Source of the DNA: Nanobdellota archaeon
GTDB taxonomy: Archaea > Nanobdellota > Nanobdellia > SCGC-AAA011-G17 > ARS1403
NCBI GenBank assembly: GCA_002688395.1
Contig: NZCU01000021.1
Location: 1 to 19,623, forward strand
Reading direction: 5' to 3'
Length of the DNA: 19,623 nucleotides
Shown here piece by piece: positions 15,570 through 19,623 of this stretch (within the stretch, counting starts at the first letter, position 1; every line of letters begins with the position of its first letter). A program made the translations under genes and the position numbers. The notes under the pieces were generated by a model. That model was not told where the DNA came from. It was given only the letters and a program-made list of their open reading frames with translations, and did not search any database.

Positions 15570-15576
15570 TTTTCTA

Positions 15577-16362
15577 TTAGTATTGAGATAAAGATTTTTG
15601 TCTTAGAGAAACTGATTTTGATAATGGATTTATCATTAATCCATCTTTTGCTGCTATTGTTTGTATGTCTGTTTCTTTTTGAATATTTCTTGCTTCATAT
15701 AAAGGATTTGCTTCATACATTTTAGATCCATAATGTTGAATTATTGCTAAAGAAGGTTTTACTACTTTAAGAATTTTAATTGAGTCTTCTGTAGATAAGT
15801 TGTTTGAATCTTTTTTTGTTTTTGCTGGATGAACATTATTTAAAATTAAAATATCTGAGTTTTTATAATCTGATAAAATATCTTTTGAGTATCCAGTATC
15901 TGATGTGTAAGTAATTGTTAAGTCTGGAGTTGTGAATTTTAAACCAATAGCTGATTCATCTGAATGTTTTGTTCTTAATGTCCTTACAGTTACTTCATCA
16001 AAATCTTTACTTTGTTGAGGACCTAGTGAAGAAAATTCATTTAAAAAATCTTTAAAGAATCTTGCTTCAGATAATGATTTTGAGAAAATTAAAGTTCCTG
16101 CTTTGTCTAATCCTGCATAGGTCATTGCATTTATTACCGCATTTACGTCGTTGTAATGGTTAAGATGATTGTGAGTTGCGAATATTGCATCTGTTTCTCT
16201 TAAGTTAACACTTGCTTCTCTTGCTGAAGATAGAGCTCCTGGTCCTGGGTCTATATGGAATTGTTTATCATCAAATTTTAAAACCATACCACCTGCTGAT
16301 CTTAGTTGTTGATATGTTGCGTTGCTTCCAGCTGTTCCAAGAAAGATAATTTTACAATCCAT
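15577..16362 (-). CDS. Metallo-beta-lactamase-fold hydrolase (RNase Z-like) with altered metal motif
   Basis: A 261-aa MBL-fold protein beginning MDCKIIFLGTAGSN, the typical RNase Z/PqqB-type start. The metal-binding box HxHxDH reads H64-N-H66-L-N68-H69, with asparagine in place of the aspartate that binds the second metal. Other ligands are plausible: His133 (TKHSDES), Asp155 (TSDTGY) and His210 (IIQHYG). The substrate is unknown; tRNA 3' processing or phosphodiester/small-molecule hydrolysis are possibilities. The frame opens at 16383, but that ATG overlaps a TATA box; the start at 16362 places the TATA box 25 nt upstream and matches family N-termini. Confidence 0.8.
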   Translation of the reverse strand: MDCKIIFLGTAGSNATYQQLRSAGGMVLKFDDKQFHIDPGPGALSSAREASVNLRETDAIFATHNHLNHYNDVNAVINAMTYAGLDKAGTLIFSKSLSEARFFKDFLNEFSSLGPQQSKDFDEVTVRTLRTKHSDESAIGLKFTTPDLTITYTSDTGYSKDILSDYKNSDILILNNVHPAKTKKDSNNLSTEDSIKILKVVKPSLAIIQHYGSKMYEANPLYEARNIQKETDIQTIAAKDGLMINPLSKSVSLRQKSLSQY

Positions 16363-16382
16363 ACTGTTTTTCATATACCCCA

Positions 16383-16392
16383 TTTATATAAG
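16383..16392 (-). promoter_or_regulatory. TATA box of the MBL-fold gene
   Basis: Minus-strand CTTATATAAA is centred 25 nt upstream of the chosen start (16362). It rules out the upstream in-frame ATG at 16383 as the main start. Confidence 0.55.
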
Positions 16393-16429
16393 GATTTTGA
16401 TAGTGGAGAGGATAGAAACAAAAATAATA

Positions 16430-16467
16430 CCCGACACAGTCGACACACCCGTCAGACCCCAGTGACG
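16430..16467 (+). other. GC-rich 38-nt patch in the divergent intergenic region
   Basis: Twenty-five of 38 bases are G or C in a strongly AT-rich window. It contains CGACACA twice (16432-16438 and 16441-16447) and a potential hairpin CGTCA(50-54)/TGACG(63-67) with an 8-nt loop, ending directly at the TATA box of the homing endonuclease gene. I recognise no RNA family or coding sequence in it. The 135-bp gap between the MBL and endonuclease starts otherwise holds only the two promoters. Confidence 0.5.
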
Positions 16468-16476
16468 TTTATAAAT
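16467..16476 (+). promoter_or_regulatory. TATA box of the homing endonuclease gene
   Basis: GTTTATAAAT is centred 26 nt before the ATG at 16498 and fixes that start for a leaderless transcript. Confidence 0.55.
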
Positions 16477-16497
16477 GGAACTAGATTAAATTATTAT

Positions 16498-17421
16498 ATG
16501 TTTACTGAGACTAGTTATGGTAAGATTCCTAATAACGAACTGATTCTGGCTAAGATTCCAGATAATCCTACAATCGCATTGCCAAATTATTTGGATAAAC
16601 TTTATGATGATATTGATAAAGAAACAACTTATTTAGATCTCTTAGATGAAGATTATAGCAAATTAGGAAAATTGAAAAATAAAAAAGTGTCTAATGATTT
16701 ATATTTTGAAACAGCTTATTTGAAAGTAAGGGGTTCTGCTCATAGAATAAAATTAATTAAATCGATAAATCCAAAAATTGCTTATCTTTTAGGTTATTTT
16801 TATGGAGATGGTGGATTGAAGGATGTAAAAAGAAGTAAGAAAAATAGTGGAAAATATGATCATAAACTGATAGTTGGTGATGAATTTAAAATTCAGATTG
16901 AAAAAAGAATAATGCCTTTATTTTTAGAGATATTTAATTTAAAATCCACATTAAGATTAGAAAGAATTGAAAAAGGAGAAAGATTGTATTACATTAATCC
17001 TACATGTAAGGTAATTTATAGGATTTTTACAAAAATTTTTGAACTTAATGAAGGTCCAAAAAAAGACATTAAAATACCAAAGATTATACAAGATTCTGGT
17101 CCGTCTATTCGTAAATGGTTTGTGAGAGGATTTTTTGATGCTGATGGTGACACTAGGGCTTCTGAATTATATGTTAATAGAAAACCTAGTTCTCCTAGAA
17201 TCAAGGTAAGAATTAAAGAAAGAAAATTTATTGAGCAGCTAAAGATTATTTTAGATAAAGATTTTGGATTAGGATTTACTGGACCATATACAGATGATGG
17301 AAATCAATGGTACATACAAACTGGAAAGAAAGATTTATTAAAGGCATATAACGAGAAATTATTTATTCATCCAATTAAAAGTTGGAGACTTAAAAAGTAT
17401 TTACAATTGATGGAACCGTAG
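16498..17421 (+). CDS. LAGLIDADG homing endonuclease abutting tRNA-Phe
   Basis: A 307-aa protein with two well-formed LAGLIDADG motifs, LLGYFYGDG at residues 97-105 and VRGFFDADG at 209-217, both keeping the catalytic aspartate and helix glycines, so it looks active. Two motifs in one chain mean a monomeric pseudo-symmetric nuclease. The N-terminal ~85 residues precede the nuclease domain and are unassigned. The frame is open back to 16306, across the neighbouring MBL gene's promoter, but the ATG at 16498 has a TATA box 26 nt upstream. The last codons and TAG stop are built from the first ten bases of the tRNA-Phe gene: the stop is tRNA nucleotides 8-10. It is free-standing: it does not sit inside the tRNA intron and no intein or group I context is visible. 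Confidence 0.88.
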   Translation: MFTETSYGKIPNNELILAKIPDNPTIALPNYLDKLYDDIDKETTYLDLLDEDYSKLGKLKNKKVSNDLYFETAYLKVRGSAHRIKLIKSINPKIAYLLGYFYGDGGLKDVKRSKKNSGKYDHKLIVGDEFKIQIEKRIMPLFLEIFNLKSTLRLERIEKGERLYYINPTCKVIYRIFTKIFELNEGPKKDIKIPKIIQDSGPSIRKWFVRGFFDADGDTRASELYVNRKPSSPRIKVRIKERKFIEQLKIILDKDFGLGFTGPYTDDGNQWYIQTGKKDLLKAYNEKLFIHPIKSWRLKKYLQLMEP

Positions 17422-17515
17422 CTCAGCCTGTGAAGGTTAAATAAATTAGTCTTCGGCTAAGGAGAGCGCTACGCTGAAGACGTAGAAGTCCGGGATTCAA
17501 ATTCCCGCGGTTCCA
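17412..17515 (+). tRNA. tRNA-Phe(GAA) with a 30-nt D-loop intron
   Basis: Exons 17412-17430 and 17461-17515 give a 74-nt mature tRNA. Acceptor stem GGAACCG/CGGTTCC is fully paired with discriminator A at 17515; mature D stem GCTC (17421-17424)/GAGC (17464-17467) with D-loop AGCCTGGGA; anticodon stem CTACG/CGTAG with loop CTGAAGA, anticodon GAA (17476-17478); variable loop AAGTC; T stem CGGGA/TCCCG with loop TTCAAAT. No CCA is encoded. The intron lies between the conserved G18 and G19 rather than at the usual 37/38 site. The gene overlaps the 3' end of the endonuclease gene by 10 nt. A TATA-like stretch at about 17389-17396, inside that gene, may be its promoter. Confidence 0.93.
17431..17460 (+). 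other. tRNA-Phe D-loop intron with bulge-helix-bulge splice sites
   Basis: Pairing gives a canonical hBHBh' structure. The outer helix is 17422-17424 with 17462-17464. The 4-bp central helix is 17425-17428 (AGCC) with 17455-17458 (GGCT). The 3-nt bulges are 17429-17431 (TGT) and 17459-17461 (AAG). The inner helix is 17432-17440 with 17446-17454 (9 bp including two G-U pairs) closed by a 5-nt loop. Cutting after the second base of each bulge removes exactly 17431-17460, and joins the exons into a normal D-arm. Before splicing the D stem is held in a shifted register (GAG at 17462-17464 instead of GAGC at 17464-17467). Confidence 0.88.
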
Positions 17516-17517
17516 CA

Positions 17518-17522
17518 TTTTT
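17518..17522 (+). terminator. T-tract terminator after tRNA-Phe
   Basis: TTTTT followed by ATTAT begins 3 nt after the tRNA 3' end, as expected for archaeal intrinsic termination at oligo-T. Confidence 0.5.
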
Positions 17523-17532
17523 ATTATAGAAA

Positions 17533-17544
17533 CTTTTATAAATT
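17533..17544 (+). promoter_or_regulatory. TATA box of the pilin-like gene
   Basis: CTTTTATAAATT lies about 38 nt before the chosen ATG at 17576, which leaves room for a short leader carrying the Shine-Dalgarno site at 17566-17572. Confidence 0.45.
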
Positions 17545-17565
17545 AGTGAATATTAGTAAACTAAA

Positions 17566-17572
17566 AGGTGAT
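17566..17572 (+). promoter_or_regulatory. Shine-Dalgarno site AGGTGAT
   Basis: Seven bases match the archaeal anti-SD complement GGAGGTGAT. Spacing favours the ATG at 17576 over those at 17573 and 17546, and separates this gene from the mostly leaderless neighbours. Confidence 0.5.
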
Positions 17573-17575
17573 ATG

Positions 17576-18088
17576 ATGGACAAAAAAGGTGCGATTGAGT
17601 TTTCTATGACTACTATCATGGTTATTATTATTGGTGTTGCTGTTTTAGCTTTAGGTTTAACATGGGTTAGAGGTACATTTACACAAGTGGGTACTATAAC
17701 TGAGAGTGCTTTAGCTAATGCAGAAACTATTTTTGGAGAAGTTGGATTTACTGGAAAAATTGGTACTCCTGCTGTTTTGATTATGAAAGATACTGATGCT
17801 AAAAGGTATAGAGTTAATTTGAGAAATACTGATAAGACTAATCCTGTTACTTTATCGGCTACTGCCACTATAGTGCAACCAGGCACTTGTATAACTGGTG
17901 TTCCTGCAACTGGTACTGCAATTGCTACTAGTGTACTAATACCTGCTGATGGAACTACAGAAATTGGTGGTGGAATTTTAACAAATGGATGTGCTTCTAC
18001 AGATAGTGGTGTTGTTAGGATTGATGTAACAAATGATGCAGATTCTTCATCTTATACATCCGAAGCAATTGCTATTCAGATAAGATAA
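17576..18088 (+). CDS. Type IV pilin-like protein with class III signal peptide
   Basis: A 170-aa protein starting MDKKGAIEFSMTT, a short lysine-rich leader followed directly by a long hydrophobic helix (about residues 6-30) without a gap: the archaeal prepilin pattern. Cleavage by a prepilin peptidase is expected after Gly5, leaving Glu at +3 of the mature protein. The rest is Thr/Ala/Gly-rich and beta-like, with two cysteines (PGTC, TNGC) that may form a disulfide. It could be an adhesion pilus subunit or a minor pilin; no secretion ATPase or membrane platform gene is in the window. The start is set by the Shine-Dalgarno site and by the usual leader length. Confidence 0.8.
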   Translation: MDKKGAIEFSMTTIMVIIIGVAVLALGLTWVRGTFTQVGTITESALANAETIFGEVGFTGKIGTPAVLIMKDTDAKRYRVNLRNTDKTNPVTLSATATIVQPGTCITGVPATGTAIATSVLIPADGTTEIGGGILTNGCASTDSGVVRIDVTNDADSSSYTSEAIAIQIR

Positions 18089-18092
18089 TTAA

Positions 18093-18103
18093 TTTTATAT
18101 ATT
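18093..18103 (+). promoter_or_regulatory. TATA box of the NFACT-R gene
   Basis: TTTTATATATT is centred 27 nt before the ATG at 18125 within the 36-bp gap after the pilin gene. Confidence 0.5.
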
Positions 18104-18124
18104 CTTTTTATTTTACTTTATCTA

Positions 18125-18841
18125 ATGAAGCATAGAGAATTTTCTAAGGAACAAATAAATGATTATGATAATTTAATTTATATTAAAGCAGATACTAAAA
18201 GATTAAAAGCAATTGAAGTTGTAAAAGGTAAAAGAAAAATAATTTTGAATAAAGAAAGAGTTGTAAAAAAAACAAATGCTGGAGGCATGGCTAAGAAAAA
18301 ATATAGAAGACATTATGAACATGTTAAGAAAAGAACTGGGAATTGGCATTTAGAACAATTAGAAAAATTACCAAGAGATAAATATGATTTTTTAAAATTA
18401 GATGTTGTTAATGAAAAACAAAAAGAAACTATTTTTAATTTTATAAAGAAGAAAATAAGTAATAAGAAATGGTTTGAAAACTTTAAACATTATAAAAAAA
18501 ATAATACTTTAATTGTTGGTGGGACAAGTAGAAGTAGTAATGAAGCATTATTAAAAAATTATTTAGATAAAGATGATTTAGTTTTCCATACTGAATCTAG
18601 AGGAAGTCCTTTTTTTATTATTAAAGGAGGAAATAAAAGCTTAATTAATTTTACAGCTTTAGCTACAGCTAAGTTTAGTAAAGAATGGAAAAATAGTAAG
18701 AAAGATATTCAAGTTATGTTTGTTAAAGGAAGTCAAATGCATAAAAGTAAAGGTATGAATACTGGGACTTTTGGGGTTAGAGGAAATAGAGAACTTATAA
18801 TGGTGAAAAAAGAAGATATAGAAAAGTTTAAAAGAGACTAA
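18125..18841 (+). CDS. Stand-alone NFACT-R domain protein (Rqc2/NEMF RNA-binding domain)
   Basis: A 238-aa basic protein. Residues about 120-228 match the NFACT-R (DUF814) domain of Rqc2/NEMF/FbpA: LIVGGTSRSSNEALLKNYL, DDLVFHTESRGSPFFIIK, and a C-terminal MNTGTFGVRGNRELIMV equivalent to the TGSFMIRGKKN block. The N-terminal NFACT-N, HhH and coiled-coil parts of full Rqc2 are absent; instead there is a ~115-residue Lys/Arg-rich region (for example KKKYRRHYEHVKKR at 57-70) that I do not recognise. The NFACT-R domain binds tRNA or ribosomal RNA, so a role in ribosome-associated quality control or tRNA handling is likely, which suits its position before eS19. Confidence 0.78.
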   Translation: MKHREFSKEQINDYDNLIYIKADTKRLKAIEVVKGKRKIILNKERVVKKTNAGGMAKKKYRRHYEHVKKRTGNWHLEQLEKLPRDKYDFLKLDVVNEKQKETIFNFIKKKISNKKWFENFKHYKKNNTLIVGGTSRSSNEALLKNYLDKDDLVFHTESRGSPFFIIKGGNKSLINFTALATAKFSKEWKNSKKDIQVMFVKGSQMHKSKGMNTGTFGVRGNRELIMVKKEDIEKFKRD

Positions 18842-18861
18842 TTTTGTTAAAATTATCAATG

Positions 18862-18870
18862 TTATATTAA
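18862..18870 (+). promoter_or_regulatory. TATA-like element of the eS19-PDCD5 unit
   Basis: TTATATTAA lies about 32 nt before the eS19 ATG; a GTGAGG sequence at 18887-18892, 5 nt before the ATG, could serve as a Shine-Dalgarno site in a short leader. Confidence 0.4.
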
Positions 18871-18897
18871 TAACAGAATATAATCCGTGAGGATAAA

Positions 18898-19437
18898 ATG
18901 GTAAGTATATATGATGTTGATCCAAGTAAGTTAGTTGAAAAATTAGCTGAAGAATTAAAGAAAGTAGAACATGTTCTAGCTCCTGAATGGGCTCAATTTG
19001 TTAAGACTGGTAGTGGAAAAGAAAGACCTCCTATTAAGAAAGATTGGTGGCACTTTAGAGCTGCTAGTGTTATGAGAAAAGTTTATGTTAGTGGACCTAT
19101 TGGTGTTAGTAAATTAAGGAAAAAATATAGTTCTAAGAAAAATAGAGGTCATAAGCCAGAGAGAGTTTATCCTGGAAGTGGAAATATTCTAAGAAAAGTG
19201 TTACAACAATTGGAGAAAGCTGAGCTATTGAAATATGTTGAGAAAGGAGTTCACAAAGGCAGAGTTGTAACTGGTAAAGGTGAGAAATTATTAAATCAAG
19301 TTGCCAAAGGTTTAGTAAGTTCACCAAAAGAAACTTTTGAGAAAAAACCTTCACCAAGAGAAGAAGTTAAAACGGAAGTTAAAGAAAATGGATCTGGAAA
19401 AGATAAGGGAACAGAAGATAAAGGAACTACAAGCTAA
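18898..19437 (+). CDS. rps19e: Ribosomal protein eS19 (S19e) with charged C-terminal tail
   Basis: A 179-aa eS19. Family features: start VSIYDVDPSKLVEKLAEEL, PPIKKDWWHFRAASVMRKVY, GPIGVSKLRKKY, RGHKPERVYPGSGNILRKVL and the LEKAELL/VTGKGEKLL ending. The core ends near residue 140; about 39 further residues are hydrophilic (Lys, Glu, Ser, Gly, Thr) and probably disordered. The final 16 codons plus stop overlap the next gene in another frame. It belongs to the small-subunit head. eS19 followed by a PDCD5-family gene is a conserved archaeal arrangement. Confidence 0.95.
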   Translation: MVSIYDVDPSKLVEKLAEELKKVEHVLAPEWAQFVKTGSGKERPPIKKDWWHFRAASVMRKVYVSGPIGVSKLRKKYSSKKNRGHKPERVYPGSGNILRKVLQQLEKAELLKYVEKGVHKGRVVTGKGEKLLNQVAKGLVSSPKETFEKKPSPREEVKTEVKENGSGKDKGTEDKGTTS

Positions 19438-19623
19438 TCAAGAAGAGCAAGAAAAAATGCAAGAAGAAGTTGCAGCTCTTGAGACAAATGCTAAGCAGTT
19501 TTTAGATAAGGATGCTGTAGTGAGATATGGAAATTTAAAATCAGCTTTCCCAGAAAAAAGTTTACAAGTTGTTGCAGTTATAAGTCAACTTGCTCAACAA
19601 GGACAAATAAAACAAAAATTAAA
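19388..19623 (+). CDS. PDCD5-family DNA-binding protein, 3'-truncated by window
   Basis: Starts at the ATG at 19388 inside the eS19 gene, in the +1 frame relative to it, and runs off the window after 78 codons. The N-terminus (MDLEKIREQKIKELQANQEEQEKM) is the charged helix typical of PDCD5/TFAR19 proteins, followed by QFLDKDAVVRYGNLKSAFPEKS and VVAVISQLAQQGQIKQKL, which align with the family's FLTPEA-RL-NI-LV-PE and LIQLAQ-G-I pattern. The 50-nt overlap with eS19 suggests translational coupling. Usual length is about 110-120 aa, so roughly two thirds is visible. Confidence 0.82.
   Translation, partial: MDLEKIREQKIKELQANQEEQEKMQEEVAALETNAKQFLDKDAVVRYGNLKSAFPEKSLQVVAVISQLAQQGQIKQKL

Noticed and set aside
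16306..16497. N-terminal extension of the homing endonuclease reading frame back to 16306
   Set aside because: It would overlap the start and promoter of the opposing MBL gene and the GC-rich patch, and encodes no recognisable domain; the ATG at 16498 has a TATA box at the right distance.
16475..17417. ATGGAAC at 16475-16481 and again at 17410-17416, possibly a target duplication flanking the endonuclease gene
   Set aside because: Only about 7 nt match, with no extension on either side; expected by chance at this length.
16498..17421. Endonuclease encoded within an intron of the tRNA
   Set aside because: The tRNA intron (17431-17460) is only 30 nt and lies downstream of the gene; the endonuclease gene ends before it.
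1..19623. CRISPR arrays, rRNA genes, 7S RNA, insertion sequences or transposases
   Set aside because: No regularly spaced repeats, no rRNA-like or SRP-RNA-like segments in the short gaps, and no transposase-like proteins or terminal inverted repeats were seen.

Overview
The window is archaeal. It carries an archaeal histone, an aRF1-type release factor, SRP54 and FtsY, ribosomal protein eS19 followed by a PDCD5-family gene, a pilin with a class III (archaeal prepilin) leader, and an archaeal tRNA gene with a bulge-helix-bulge intron. TATA-like elements sit about 24-28 nt upstream of many start codons, which implies mostly leaderless transcripts. Composition is very AT-rich, genes are tightly packed (many ATGA/TAATG junctions, no gap above about 135 bp) and several proteins are short for their families. 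Together this suggests a small-genome DPANN-type archaeon (Woesearchaeota/Pacearchaeota/Nanoarchaeota-like); that placement is inference, not a phylogenetic result.

Region 1 (1-4763) is surface-glycan metabolism. A plus-strand operon encodes the end of a sugar-1-phosphate nucleotidyltransferase fused in frame to a GDP-sugar dehydratase/reductase, then GmhA (sedoheptulose-7-phosphate isomerase), HddA (heptose-7-phosphate kinase) and a GT2 glycosyltransferase. A GT4 glycosyltransferase converges on it from the minus strand. The set fits synthesis and transfer of a GDP-(6-deoxy)-manno-heptose-like sugar; the GmhB phosphatase is not seen here. Region 2 (4854-6100) holds three small membrane-anchored paralogues of unknown function sharing an LTG(D/N) motif directly after the membrane segment.

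Region 3 (6102-16362, all minus strand) is housekeeping. It contains an overlapping operon scpB-ftsY-srp54, a histone gene, a short aRF1 whose NIKS motif reads NIKD, a fold-type-II PLP enzyme and valyl-tRNA synthetase. Immediately upstream of valS lie a 474-aa HTH/LAGLIDADG-like/winged-helix protein and a previously uncalled 38-aa AbrB-like microprotein. A metallo-beta-lactamase-fold hydrolase closes the region.

Region 4 (16363-17575): a divergent intergenic segment with an oddly GC-rich 38-nt patch leads to a canonical LAGLIDADG homing endonuclease gene. Its TAG stop codon is made from nucleotides 8-10 of the adjacent tRNA-Phe(GAA) gene. That tRNA has a 30-nt intron in its D-loop, between G18 and G19, framed by a textbook bulge-helix-bulge. 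Region 5 (17576-19623) has a type IV pilin-like gene, a stand-alone NFACT-R protein, eS19, and a PDCD5-family gene that overlaps eS19 by 50 nt and runs off the window.

The most unusual items are the D-loop-intron tRNA-Phe abutted by a homing endonuclease, the AbrB/LAGLIDADG/valS operon, the triplet of LTG-motif proteins with a cysteine pair lost together in one copy, the NIKD release factor in a window that uses all three stop codons, and the guanylyltransferase-dehydratase fusion.
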